Below, piece by piece: positions 26,253-35,026 of a stretch of 64,000 nucleotides of DNA; positions within the stretch are counted from its first letter, which is position 1; every line of letters starts with the position of its first letter. A program made the translations under genes and the position numbers. Origin of the DNA: CAYMYN01 sp964394665 (GTDB taxonomy: Bacteria > Planctomycetota > UBA1135 > GCA-002686595); the NCBI GenBank assembly GCA_964394665.1, contig CAYMYN010000001.1:248001-312000 (forward strand). The letters run 5' to 3'. A model generated the notes under the pieces. That model saw nothing but the letters and a program-made list of their open reading frames with translations, did no database searches and was not told the DNA's origin.

Positions 26253-27098
26253 ATGCACCTCGCCCTCGCCCTGTTGCTCTCGAGCGCCCTCGGCTGCGCG
26301 AGCGCACCGCCCGACCTGCGCGCACTCGCCCTCGACGAACAGCAGGACAAGCTCCCCTTCGACCACACACACGCCGCGTGGAGTCGGATCCTCGCGGCCC
26401 ACCTGCGCGGCGAGGACTTCGACTACGCTGCGCTGAAGCGCGACTCGGCGCCCCTCGATCGATACCTGGCGAGCCTGCAGGCCGTGGAGTCCGAGACTTT
26501 CGACGCCTGGACACGCGAACAACGCTTCGCTTTCTGGATCAACGCCTACAACGCCTACACGATCCGGCGCGTGATCGAGGGTTATCCCGTGAAGTCGATC
26601 AAGGACCTCGGGACCCTCGCCCAGCCCGTCTGGGACCAACGCTTCATCCCCTTGGCGCACCTCGCGCCCGCGCTCGAGCGCAAGTCGCTCAGCCTCAATG
26701 ACCTGGAGCACGCGATCCTGCGCCCGACCTTCGCGGATCCGCGCATCCACGCCGCGGTGAACTGTGCCTCGAAGGGCTGCCCGCGCCTGCTCGACCATGC
26801 CTACACCGCCGGGGTGCTCGACCAGCAGCTCGAGCAGATGACGACGCGTTGGCTGCGCGATCCCGAGCGCAATCGCTTCGACCCCAAGTCGCGCACCGCG
26901 CACCTCTCGCGCATCTTCGACTGGTACGGCAACGACTTCGGCAAGACGCCCGCCGAGCGCCTGGCCTGGATCGCCCGCTACGCTCCGCCCGAACACCGCC
27001 CCTGGCTGACCGGCCGCGACGCCGAACGCGTGGTGATCCGCTACCTCGACTACGACTGGGCCCTCAACGACACGCCGCCCGAGCCGCGGCAGCGCTGA
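26253..27098 (+). CDS. DUF547 lipoprotein
   Basis: The protein has 281 residues from ATG 26253; an earlier in-frame codon at 26205 lacks a signal. The signal peptide LALALLLSSALGCAS carries a lipobox (ALGC). The body is a DUF547 domain: FAFWINAYNAYTIRRVIEGY, the block IHAAVNCASKGCPRLLDHAY with its conserved Cys pair, and a C-terminal YLDYDWALND. The fold and function of DUF547 are not established; the paired Cys and conserved Asn/Tyr suggest an active site. The gene lies 79 bases after the UbiD-family gene and 134 bases before the exosortase-cassette substrate, all on the plus strand. Confidence 0.92.
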   Translation: MHLALALLLSSALGCASAPPDLRALALDEQQDKLPFDHTHAAWSRILAAHLRGEDFDYAALKRDSAPLDRYLASLQAVESETFDAWTREQRFAFWINAYNAYTIRRVIEGYPVKSIKDLGTLAQPVWDQRFIPLAHLAPALERKSLSLNDLEHAILRPTFADPRIHAAVNCASKGCPRLLDHAYTAGVLDQQLEQMTTRWLRDPERNRFDPKSRTAHLSRIFDWYGNDFGKTPAERLAWIARYAPPEHRPWLTGRDAERVVIRYLDYDWALNDTPPEPRQR

Positions 27099-27232
27099 GG
27101 CCCGCGGATCCCCCATCCACGCGACCCGGGGCCCAGGCCGGGGGTCGAGGCCGGCCGAGCGGGGACCTGGCGCACCGGCCGCGCTACCATCCGACGGCGC
27201 GGCGCGCATCGGCCGCGCGAGGGGGCAGCACG

Positions 27233-29635
27233 ATGGAAGACCGAGCAACCCGCGAGCGGCAGGCCCGCATCGAGGACGAGGCGCGCACGATCGCCGAGCG
27301 ACTCGCGGGACCGCGGCGCCTGGGCTCGTTCGCAACGGTGTTCGTGACCGTGGGCGGCATCTTCCTCCCGGCCTTCGTGCTGCTGATCGAGCTCGCCTCG
27401 CGCATGTGCCGCGGGGAGTTCTTCGACCCGCTCCCGAGCCTGGGCCACGTGCTGCTCGTCGCCCTGGTCCCCGCGGCGCTGCTGCACGCTCTGGTGCGTC
27501 ACGGCGATCGTCCCGGCAAACCCTGGACGCTGACCTTCGCGTTGGGAGGCGCGGCCCTGGGCGTGAGCTTCGTCTACACGCTGATCTTCCTGCCGCTGCT
27601 CCCGATCGCCATCTTCGCCGTGATGTTCGCGGGCATGGGCCTCATGCCCCTGGCGCCGGTGTTCTCGCTGCTGGCCGGATGGCTCCTGCTGGCGCGTGAG
27701 GCTCGCATCGGTGCCTTCGTGGGGGCTCCGCGCCACGCCCTCTGGCTCGGCATGGCGGGCTCGGTGCTGGCGCTGACGTTGCTGGAGGTACGGCCGATCG
27801 CGACCCTGCTCGCCCTGCGCTGGACGCTCTCGGGGAACGTCGACCAGCAGGCGCGCGGGCTCTACTGGCTGCGCGCGATCGGAGACGAGGACGAAGTGCT
27901 GCGGATCTGCCTGCCGTTCGCCCCGGGGCGCCCGGGCCTGTTCGCGATCGGGCGCCTGGTCCTCGGGCCCTTCGACGTCGAGGACGGGCGGCGCGCCTTC
28001 TATCGCATGACGGGCCGGACCTTCGATGCGCAACCGATCCCCCGGCACCTGCGCCGTGAACAGAATGTCTTCGAGCCGGCTTGGGGTTGGGAGCGGGGGA
28101 GCGCGACCCCCGAGCTCTCCCTGGCGGGCTCGCGCATCGACGCCTCCGTCGACGCCACGGCGGCCGTGGGTTACCTCGAGTGGACCCTGGAGCTCGAGAG
28201 CCGCGCGCGCGGACCGCGGGAGGCGCGCGCCGAGCTCCTCCTGCCGGAGGGCGGGGTCGTCTCGCGCGTCACCCTGTGGGTCGACGGCGAGGAACGCGAA
28301 GCGGCGTTCGCGGCGCGGGCCCGGGTCACCGAGGCCTACGAGCGCGTCACCCGGCGGCAACTCGATCCGATCCTGGTCACGACCAGCGGCGCGGGGCGCG
28401 TGCAGATGCGCGGATCGCCGGTGCCGCCCACCCCGGGTCGCTTCCGGTTCCGAATCGGCGTCACGTTCCCGCTCCAGCTCGACGGCGACGGCGCGCAGGC
28501 CAGCTTCGCCCTGCCGTGCTTGGCCGAGGCCAACTTCGCCCTACGCGACGTGTCCAGCAGCACCTGGATCGCGTCCCGCGACGAGCTGCTGGCGCCCAAC
28601 GCCGACTGGACTGCCGCGCGGGGCGCCGACGGCGCCAGCGGTCTGCGCGGCGAGCGACGCGACCCCAGCGAACCGCTCGCCTTCGTCGTGCGGCGGGACG
28701 CCGCGAGCCGCTCGGCGTGGGCGCGCTCCACCCTCGACCCCGAGGTCGTCGTGCAGCAGGCGTTCGTGGCGCGCGAGGTCCCGCCCCGCGGGCGGACCGT
28801 GCTCGTGGTCGATGCTTCCTCGGCCTGCGCGGCCCATTGGGACGAGCTCTGTGACGGATTGGAGCAAGCGGCGCTCCCGGGCGGTCTCGACCTGCTGCTG
28901 GCGGGCGACACCGTCGAGGCCCTCGAGGACGTCGGCTCGAGCGAAGCCGCGGCCTGGCTGCGCGCTCGCCGGGGCGTGGGCGGCATCGACGCCGCGCCGG
29001 CCTTGGTCGCGGCCTTCGATCGGGCCGAGGTTCGCGGGACGGACGTGGTCTGGATCCACGGACCCCAGCCGCTCCAGCTCGGCTCGCTCGAGGCCCTGCG
29101 CCAGCGGGTGGAGCGCGGCGCGGTCGAGATCACGGCCGCCGGCCTGGTAGCGGGGCGCAACCTCGTGCTCGAGGCCTTGGACGACGTCGGGGTCGCGCGG
29201 GGCCGCGCCCTCGACGCTGCGCAGGTCCGGCTCGGTGTGCAGCGTCTACTCCAAGAACGGCGCACCGGATTCGTCGAGCTGCGGCGCGAGCTCGCGCGCA
29301 TCGTGGGCGAGCGCGGCGAGGGCGGTCAGACCTCCGACCACCTGGTGCGCCTGTGGGCCAACGGCGAGGTGCAGCGGCGGATCGCCACGCAGGATCCGCG
29401 CGATCGGGAGGCGGCCCTCGAGCTCGCGGCGCGCTTCCAACTCGTCACGCCCCTGAGCGGGGCGGTGGTGCTGGAGACCGAGGCGCAGTACGCGGAAGCG
29501 GGGCTCACTCCGGTGGATCGCGTCACCGTGCCGGGCATCCCCGAGCCGGAGACGCTCGCCCTGCTGGCCGTCGCGGGCCTGGCCGCGCTCGGATCGTGGC
29601 GGTCGCGCCGGCGCGGCGCGCGGGCGGCGGCCTGA
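27233..29635 (+). CDS. Polytopic VIT-domain protein with PEP-CTERM sorting signal
   Basis: The protein has 800 residues; GAGGGGG precedes ATG 27233, and the open frame back to 26849 is noise. Five or so TM helices lie in residues 35-195. A VIT-like domain covers about 305-415 (AVGYLEWTLELES, AELLLPEGGVVSRVTLWVDG, VTEAYERVTRRQLDPI), then a degenerate von Willebrand A-like stretch (TVLVVDASSACAAHWDEL, 522-539). The C-terminus is a classic tripartite PEP-CTERM tail: P770-E771-P772, a hydrophobic run 774-787, then SWRSRRR. LSGAVVLETEAQY just before it recalls the known family of PEP-CTERM integral membrane proteins. The stop overlaps the exosortase start (TGATG). It is presumably that enzyme's substrate. 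Confidence 0.92.
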   Translation: MEDRATRERQARIEDEARTIAERLAGPRRLGSFATVFVTVGGIFLPAFVLLIELASRMCRGEFFDPLPSLGHVLLVALVPAALLHALVRHGDRPGKPWTLTFALGGAALGVSFVYTLIFLPLLPIAIFAVMFAGMGLMPLAPVFSLLAGWLLLAREARIGAFVGAPRHALWLGMAGSVLALTLLEVRPIATLLALRWTLSGNVDQQARGLYWLRAIGDEDEVLRICLPFAPGRPGLFAIGRLVLGPFDVEDGRRAFYRMTGRTFDAQPIPRHLRREQNVFEPAWGWERGSATPELSLAGSRIDASVDATAAVGYLEWTLELESRARGPREARAELLLPEGGVVSRVTLWVDGEEREAAFAARARVTEAYERVTRRQLDPILVTTSGAGRVQMRGSPVPPTPGRFRFRIGVTFPLQLDGDGAQASFALPCLAEANFALRDVSSSTWIASRDELLAPNADWTAARGADGASGLRGERRDPSEPLAFVVRRDAASRSAWARSTLDPEVVVQQAFVAREVPPRGRTVLVVDASSACAAHWDELCDGLEQAALPGGLDLLLAGDTVEALEDVGSSEAAAWLRARRGVGGIDAAPALVAAFDRAEVRGTDVVWIHGPQPLQLGSLEALRQRVERGAVEITAAGLVAGRNLVLEALDDVGVARGRALDAAQVRLGVQRLLQERRTGFVELRRELARIVGERGEGGQTSDHLVRLWANGEVQRRIATQDPRDREAALELAARFQLVTPLSGAVVLETEAQYAEAGLTPVDRVTVPGIPEPETLALLAVAGLAALGSWRSRRRGARAAA

Positions 29636-30495
29636 TGGCGAGCGTCGTGCGATCCACGGCGGCGCCGGGCCCCGCACAGGGGAGCGCGCTCGCCCGACCC
29701 GAGCGCGCCTGGGTCGCGTTGGCGGCGTTGCTCGCGGCCGGTTGGCCGGTCTTCGCCTGGCTCGGGCGCCGCTTCGCCGACGGCACCGAGCTGATCCCGA
29801 GCGCGCTCGCGGCCGCGCTCGCCGCGGGGCTCGTGCTGCGCGCGCCGCCCGCTCCCCGCTCGGCGCGGGGCAGAACCCCTTGGACCGTGCCGACGCTGGG
29901 CGTCGCCCTCTACGCCATCGCCCTCGTCTGGTCGGCGCCGCTGGTGCAGGCCGTGTGTTGGCTGATCGCCCTGGCCGCGACCCTGCGCTGCGTGCGACTG
30001 CAGGCGGGCGACAGCGGCTGGCTGGCCGTGCTGCTGGTCCTCGCCCTGCCCGCGGTCCCGAGCCTGCAGTTCTTCCTGGGCTATCCCCTGCGGCGCCTCG
30101 TGACCGCGGCGACGGCGGCGCTGCTGCGGCTCGAGGGTCTCGGCGTGCGCGCGTCCGGCGCGGTGCTCGAGCTCGGCTCCGAGCGCGTCGTCGTCGACGC
30201 GCCGTGCAGCGGGGTGCAGATGCTCTGGACGAGCCTGCTGCTCGCCGCGGCCTGCGGCGGGTGGCATCGCTTGCCGCTCCGCTCGGGAGCGCTGCTGCTC
30301 GTCGCTGCCGCCCTCGCGGCCGTGCTCGCCAACGTGCTCCGGGCGGCGGCCCTGTTCCACTGGGAGACGCGCCCGCCCTCCTGGGATCTCCCCGATTCGA
30401 CCCACGCCGGGATCGGCCTGGTCGCGTTCGCCTTCGCGGCCCTCGCGATCGTCGCCCTGGGGAACCGCCTGAGTCCGCCGTGCGCGCCTTCCTGA
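29635..30495 (+). CDS. Exosortase/archaeosortase family transpeptidase
   Basis: This 286-residue multi-spanning membrane protein starts at ATG 29635, overlapping the upstream stop as TGATG, so translation is probably coupled. About eight hydrophobic segments are visible. The exosortase triad is complete: Cys191 in DAPCSGVQMLW, Arg236 in LANVLRAAALF and His257 in DSTHAGIGLVAF. Exosortases recognise the PEP-CTERM tail, cleave it in the membrane and are thought to transfer the protein to an envelope acceptor. The next gene starts 16 bases inside this one. The subfamily (Xrt letter) cannot be assigned without HMMs. Confidence 0.93.
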   Translation: MASVVRSTAAPGPAQGSALARPERAWVALAALLAAGWPVFAWLGRRFADGTELIPSALAAALAAGLVLRAPPAPRSARGRTPWTVPTLGVALYAIALVWSAPLVQAVCWLIALAATLRCVRLQAGDSGWLAVLLVLALPAVPSLQFFLGYPLRRLVTAATAALLRLEGLGVRASGAVLELGSERVVVDAPCSGVQMLWTSLLLAAACGGWHRLPLRSGALLLVAAALAAVLANVLRAAALFHWETRPPSWDLPDSTHAGIGLVAFAFAALAIVALGNRLSPPCAPS

Positions 30496-30986
30496 TCGTC
30501 TGCCTGATCGCCGCCCTGCTGCCGCTCTTGCCGCGGCCGGGGGCCGCGCCGACGCAAGAACCGCCCTTCCCCGGCTGGCCCGCCGCCTACGACGGGCCCG
30601 CCTGGCGCGAGCTCGAGCTCGACGCGCGCGAGCGACGTTTCTTCGGCGGCTTTCCCGGCCGCACGACGCGCCGCACCGACGGCGAGCGCACGGTGCTCCT
30701 GCGCTGGGTGCTCGAGCCGACCAGGCGCCTGCACCCGGCCCAGGAGTGTTATCGGGGCCTGGGCTTCGATCTGCGCGCCCTGCCCCTGCAGGTCGAACAC
30801 GGCGCCACTTGGAGCGCCTTCGTCGCCACCCGCGGCGCGGCCCGCTGGCTCGTGCGCGAGCGCATCTTCGACGCCCAGGGTGGTGAGTGGACCGACGTCT
30901 CGTCCTGGTTCTGGTCGGGCCTGACCGGGCGTAGCCGGGGCCCCTGGTTCGCGGTCACCCTCGTCGAGCCGTTGCGCGAACCCTGA
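30480..30986 (+). CDS. Small exported EpsI-like (DUF3485-like) exosortase partner
   Basis: This is a 168-residue protein from GTG 30480, overlapping the end of the exosortase gene. The open frame continues far upstream, but that part is a shadow of the exosortase; the GTG directly opens a hydrophobic segment (RAFLIVCLIAALLPLL). The soluble part contains RRLHPAQECYRGLGFDL (H85, Cys90) and RWLVRERIFDAQGGEWTDVS. The HP-x3-C-x3-GLGF arrangement resembles EpsI/DUF3485 proteins, which often accompany exosortases, either separate or fused. Its role is presumably accessory to sorting or attachment. It is the last gene before a hairpin at 31001-31021. Confidence 0.85.
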   Translation: MRAFLIVCLIAALLPLLPRPGAAPTQEPPFPGWPAAYDGPAWRELELDARERRFFGGFPGRTTRRTDGERTVLLRWVLEPTRRLHPAQECYRGLGFDLRALPLQVEHGATWSAFVATRGAARWLVRERIFDAQGGEWTDVSSWFWSGLTGRSRGPWFAVTLVEPLREP

Positions 30987-31000
30987 GCCGAGGCCCGGCA

Positions 31001-31021
31001 CACCCGATCGAGCCTCGGGTG
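31001..31021 (+). terminator. Hairpin ending the exosortase cassette
   Basis: CACCCGA (31001-31007), a 7-nt loop and TCGGGTG (31015-31021) form a perfect 7-bp stem, 14 bases after the stop at 30986. An alternative pairing CCGAGGC (30988-30994) with GCCTCGG (31012-31018) is possible. No T tract follows. Confidence 0.5.
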
Positions 31022-31086
31022 GCGCTCACCGGGTACGCTGGCGGCGCCTTGGGGGAGCGTGCAGTGAAGCCCTGCGGCGCGAGCAC

Positions 31087-33573
31087 ATGAACGACACGGG
31101 GAACGCGAATCGGCGGCTCGTCGGCCTGCTTGCGGGCCTGGCGGCGTTGCTCGGGTCGGGGTGGGTGCTGCTGCGTTCGGCTGCGCCGGGCAGGGTGGAG
31201 CTCGCGCCGCCGGCGGCGCCCTCGGCGCGGGCTTCCGTGGCGGAGTTCGCGCCCGCGGCCAGCGCCGAGCCGCGCGCACCGCTCGCCGTCGCGGGCGAAG
31301 CGCAGACGCGTGCGCCGCGCGCGGGGCACGAGTGGGCGGGGACGTTCCTCGCGGGGCGCGCCGTGTGCGCGGCGAGCGCGGCGCCGCTCGCGGCACGGAT
31401 CGTCGTGCACGGCGCGCAGGGTGTGCTCGCGCGCACGGCGAGCACGCCGGGCGACGGGCTGTTCGAGGTGCGCCTGGGGGCGATGCGCGCGGCGGGGTTG
31501 CGGCTCGCGATCGAGGCGCCGGGCTTCGAACGGGCGGAGTTCGAGCTCGACGCGCAGGGCCCCGCGGGCGGCGCGCCCTGGCCGGGCGAGGTGCGCCTGG
31601 TGCCCGCGGGCGGCGCCACGATCGAGGCGCGCGATCTCTCCGGCGCGGGGGTGGCCGGAGCGAGGGTCTTGGCCTGGCCGCGCGGCGAGGCGAACTCGGA
31701 AGGCACGCTGCCCGTCGAGCTGGGCCGCACCGATGCCGATGGCTCGCTCCCGATCCCGAGCGCCGCGTTCGCGCGCTTCGTCGTGTTCGAGGACTCGCGC
31801 GTGGCCCTGGTCACGGGCCAGGATTGGCCGGGCCCGATCCCGGCGGTGCTGCACGAAGGCGCGCGCTTGATCGTGCGCGAGGGACCCGAGCCCGGCGACG
31901 CGCCGGCCCACGGGGCGCGCATCTCGCTCGAGCAGCGCGACTTCCTGGCCGAGCCCGGCACGTTCGGCGCACGACTCGACGCGCAGGGCGCGCTGCCCTT
32001 CGCCCTGCCGCCGGGCGACTACCTCGTGCAGGCCGAGGGCCGCCCGATCCTGGGCCTCGACGAAACGGGTGTGCGCAAGCCGCGACGTTACGCCCACGTC
32101 ACGGCCCAGCCCGGAGAAACCCTCGAGCTGGTCCTCGGCCCGGCGCCCGCTCCCTGGCCGCTGACGGCGGTCGAGGATCGCGGCGGCCGCCCCATCGAGG
32201 ACTTCAGCGCCTGGATCGAGGACGGCGCTTCGGGCCGCGAGTTCGGCGAGCGCGGCCGCATCCAGGGGCCGATCCACACATCGAGCGCGGGCGTGCTCGA
32301 GCTCTCGGCGCTGGTGCGAGCGAGCTACACGCCGGCCGCGCGCGTGCTCGCCGTGACCGCTCCCGGTCGGCGCGTCGCGCGCCTGGAGCTCCCCGCGGGG
32401 CTCACGGGCACGCCGATCGCGGTGCGCCTCGAGCGCGCGCCCGAGGGATGGCTGCGCCTCCTGACCCACGCCGGCGCGCCCTGGCGCGAGCCGGTGACCC
32501 TGCGCCAGTACCCCGCTGGCCGCGTGTTGCTCTCGGGCCGCGCCGGCCCCGACGGCAAGTTCGGTCCCTTCCCCATCGACGGCGAGGAGCTCGTCCTGCG
32601 CGAGGGCGAGGACCTGCTCGGCCGCGAGATCGGGCGCCACAAGCTGACCGCGCTGGCGCGCTTCGGCGGCACCCTCACGGTGCGCCTCTCGCCGCGCACC
32701 GCGCGCATCACCGTGCTGCCCGCGCCGGGCAGGGACGCGATCCCCGACGACGCGCAGGTCTTCCTGCTCGACGAAGGCGGCCAGTGGCGCGCCGGCCGGC
32801 GCGAGGGCGGGCGGCAGGTCTTCGAGGCCCTCAACCCGGGTCGCTATCAAGTCGGACCGCGCGAGGTGCTGGCCGCGGTCTCCGAGTACGCCCTGCAATC
32901 CCTGCCCATCGTGCTCGCCGACGGCCAAGCGCTCGAGCTGCCCTTCGATCCGGCCTGGACGCCGGCGCCCGCGGGACTGCAGACCGTCCTGCTCCTGGGA
33001 TCACCGCCGCCCAGCGAGCTGCGCCTGGCCGACGCCGCCGGCACCCTGCGCCCCGTGCCCCCCGTGCGCGTCGCCGCCGGACACCTGGAGTTCGCCCTCG
33101 GCCCGGGCTTCGCGGGTCAGCACCTGGTCGTGCTCCACCCGCCCTCGGGCGACGACTTCACCTGGGGGCGCCCGCTGGCCGAGGGGCGCCGCGGCTACCC
33201 GATCGTGCTCGACGCCGGACGACTCCTGGTGGACGTCGCGCTCGCGGACGAGGGCAGCGAGCTCGATCCCCCGCCGCGGTTGGGCCCCCTCGCGCGCGCC
33301 TTCGTGACCTGCCGACCACGCCTCGCGGTCGCCGCCGCCCAGCCGGAGACCTTCGCCAGCGCCTACGACGGCATGGTCCTCTTCACGGGCCCCGGGCGCC
33401 TCGACCTGGGCTGGTTCCCCGCCGGGGATCTCGCCCTGACCCTGGCCTGCCAGCCCAACTCCGGCAGCGCGCCCTCGCGCACGGGCCCGCGCTCCTTCGT
33501 GCGCCGCGATCTCGAACTCACCCTCGGTCCGGGCGAGACGCGCATCGTGCACGTCGAGCTCGAGCTCGAGTGA
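31087..33573 (+). CDS. Membrane-anchored protein with carboxypeptidase-regulatory-like repeats
   Basis: This is an 828-residue protein with an N-terminal TM or signal-anchor segment (LVGLLAGLAALLGSGWVLL, about 11-29) and an Ala/Pro-rich linker to about residue 85. The rest is beta-rich with several CarboxypepD_reg-like units, recognisable by phrases such as GAGVAGARVLAWPRGEA, ALPPGDYLVQAEGRP and ALNPGRYQVGPREV. Such Ig-like (transthyretin-like) domains are common in surface proteins of Planctomycetota and Bacteroidota. It follows the exosortase cassette on the same strand but is separated by a hairpin. It lacks a PEP-CTERM tail (it ends VHVELELE), so it is not an evident sorting substrate. 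Confidence 0.82.
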   Translation: MNDTGNANRRLVGLLAGLAALLGSGWVLLRSAAPGRVELAPPAAPSARASVAEFAPAASAEPRAPLAVAGEAQTRAPRAGHEWAGTFLAGRAVCAASAAPLAARIVVHGAQGVLARTASTPGDGLFEVRLGAMRAAGLRLAIEAPGFERAEFELDAQGPAGGAPWPGEVRLVPAGGATIEARDLSGAGVAGARVLAWPRGEANSEGTLPVELGRTDADGSLPIPSAAFARFVVFEDSRVALVTGQDWPGPIPAVLHEGARLIVREGPEPGDAPAHGARISLEQRDFLAEPGTFGARLDAQGALPFALPPGDYLVQAEGRPILGLDETGVRKPRRYAHVTAQPGETLELVLGPAPAPWPLTAVEDRGGRPIEDFSAWIEDGASGREFGERGRIQGPIHTSSAGVLELSALVRASYTPAARVLAVTAPGRRVARLELPAGLTGTPIAVRLERAPEGWLRLLTHAGAPWREPVTLRQYPAGRVLLSGRAGPDGKFGPFPIDGEELVLREGEDLLGREIGRHKLTALARFGGTLTVRLSPRTARITVLPAPGRDAIPDDAQVFLLDEGGQWRAGRREGGRQVFEALNPGRYQVGPREVLAAVSEYALQSLPIVLADGQALELPFDPAWTPAPAGLQTVLLLGSPPPSELRLADAAGTLRPVPPVRVAAGHLEFALGPGFAGQHLVVLHPPSGDDFTWGRPLAEGRRGYPIVLDAGRLLVDVALADEGSELDPPPRLGPLARAFVTCRPRLAVAAAQPETFASAYDGMVLFTGPGRLDLGWFPAGDLALTLACQPNSGSAPSRTGPRSFVRRDLELTLGPGETRIVHVELELE

Positions 33574-33584
33574 AGCCGCCGCGC

Positions 33585-34937
33585 TCAGCCCAGGCCCAGG
33601 TACCAGGTCGCGATCGAGAAGTAGATCAGCACGCCGATGATGTCGGCCAGGGAGGTGATCAGGGGCGCGCTGGCGGTGGCGGGGTCGGAGCCCAGGCGCG
33701 AGAGCAGGAACGGCAGCGACAGGCCGATCAGGCTGCCGACGAGCACGATCAAGGTCATCGTCAGGGAGACGACCAGCAACACCTCGGGCGCGCGGTACCA
33801 CGCCACGAGCGCGACGCCCAGGGACATCGTGACCCCGATCAGGAGCGCGACGCGCAGCTCGCGGAAGAGCAACGCGAGCCAGTCGCTGCGCTCGACGTCG
33901 CCCGTCGCCAGGGCGCGCACCATGAGCGTCGCGGACTGCGAGCCGGCGTTGCCGCCGCTGCCGATGATCAGCGGCAGAAAGAAGACCAGCGCGACGGTGG
34001 CGTGGATCGTCTCCTCGAAGAGCGCGATGCCCGCGCCGGAGAGCACGTTCACGAATACCAGGGTCATCAGCCAGCCGATGCGGGCGCGGTAGAGCAGGTG
34101 GATCGGGGCGTCGCGCAGGCTGACGCGAATCGGGCCGACCGATGCGACGCGGTGGAAGTCCTCGGTCGCCTCCTCCTCGGCCACGTCGAGCAGGTCGTCG
34201 ACCGTGACGATGCCGAGCAGGAGCCCGCGCGCGTCCACCACCGGCAGCGCCACCTGGTCGTAGCGCCGGATGAGGCTCACCGCTTCCTCGCGGTCCGCCA
34301 GCGCCGGGACGCTGGCGAACGTGTGGTCCATGAGGTCCGCGACGCGCCCCTCGGGGTCGGCCAGGATCAGCCGCCGCAGCGGGAAGTCGTCGACCAGCCG
34401 GCCGTGGTCGTCGATGACGTAGATGCGGTTGACGGTCTCGCTGTCCCGGCCCTTGCGACGCACCTGGCGTAGGGCCTGGCTGATCTTCCAGTGCGCGCGG
34501 ACAGCCACGAGGTCGGGGGTCATCAGGCGCCCCGCGCTGTCCTCGGGATATCCGAGCAACCAGTGGGCTTCCTGCAGGTCCTCCGGGCTGAGCAGGGCCA
34601 TCAATCGATGGCGATCCTCCTCGGAGAGCTCCTCGAGCAGGCGCGTGCGGTCGTCGGGCGCGAGGCTCTCGAGCAGGCCGCGCGTGGCCTCCTCGCCGAG
34701 CCCCTCGAGCAGCTCGATCTGCTCCTCGTGCTCGAGGTAGGCGAAGGCGTCCGCCGCGCCGCGCTGCTGGAGGGCCCGCAGCAACGTCACGCGTTCGGCG
34801 GGCGCGAGCCCCCCCAACAGATCCGCGACTTCGGGCGCTGGGCGGTCCTCGAGTCGCGCGGCGAGGGTCTCCCACTCACCCGCGGCCGCCAAGCGCGCGA
34901 ACTCCTGCTGCGTCTCGTCGAGGACCTGCTCTTGCAT
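33585..34937 (-). CDS. mgtE: Magnesium transporter MgtE
   Basis: The 450 residues match the usual MgtE length. Domains in order: the acidic N-terminal MgtE_N helical domain (about 10-130, EEQIELLEGLGEEATRGLLE), two CBS domains (about 135-260, TPDLVAVRAHWKISQALRQV and DARGLLLGIVTVDDLLDVAEE), the plug helix, and a C-terminal five-helix pore domain with IGSGGNAGSQSATLMVRALA, the signature of the Mg2+ channel. MgtE is a Mg2+-gated homodimeric channel in the inner membrane. The gene stops 11 bases from the convergent gene at 31087-33573. Confidence 0.97.
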   Translation of the reverse strand: MQEQVLDETQQEFARLAAAGEWETLAARLEDRPAPEVADLLGGLAPAERVTLLRALQQRGAADAFAYLEHEEQIELLEGLGEEATRGLLESLAPDDRTRLLEELSEEDRHRLMALLSPEDLQEAHWLLGYPEDSAGRLMTPDLVAVRAHWKISQALRQVRRKGRDSETVNRIYVIDDHGRLVDDFPLRRLILADPEGRVADLMDHTFASVPALADREEAVSLIRRYDQVALPVVDARGLLLGIVTVDDLLDVAEEEATEDFHRVASVGPIRVSLRDAPIHLLYRARIGWLMTLVFVNVLSGAGIALFEETIHATVALVFFLPLIIGSGGNAGSQSATLMVRALATGDVERSDWLALLFRELRVALLIGVTMSLGVALVAWYRAPEVLLVVSLTMTLIVLVGSLIGLSLPFLLSRLGSDPATASAPLITSLADIIGVLIYFSIATWYLGLG

Positions 34938-35026
34938 CGCGGATCACCTGCCTGATCCGTGGCAGGGTACCTCCGGCGCGGCGCACGGTGCCCAGGGGCC
35001 CACGGACTTTCTGCCGCGGCCCGCGA

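Noticed and set aside
31087..33573. Possible second exosortase substrate
   Set aside because: Although next to the exosortase cassette, its C-terminus lacks a PEP motif, hydrophobic helix and basic cluster.
31161..34472. 1103-residue open frame on the plus strand
   Set aside because: It overlaps the carboxypeptidase-regulatory-like gene in another frame and runs antisense into mgtE; its composition is Arg/Ala/Gly noise.
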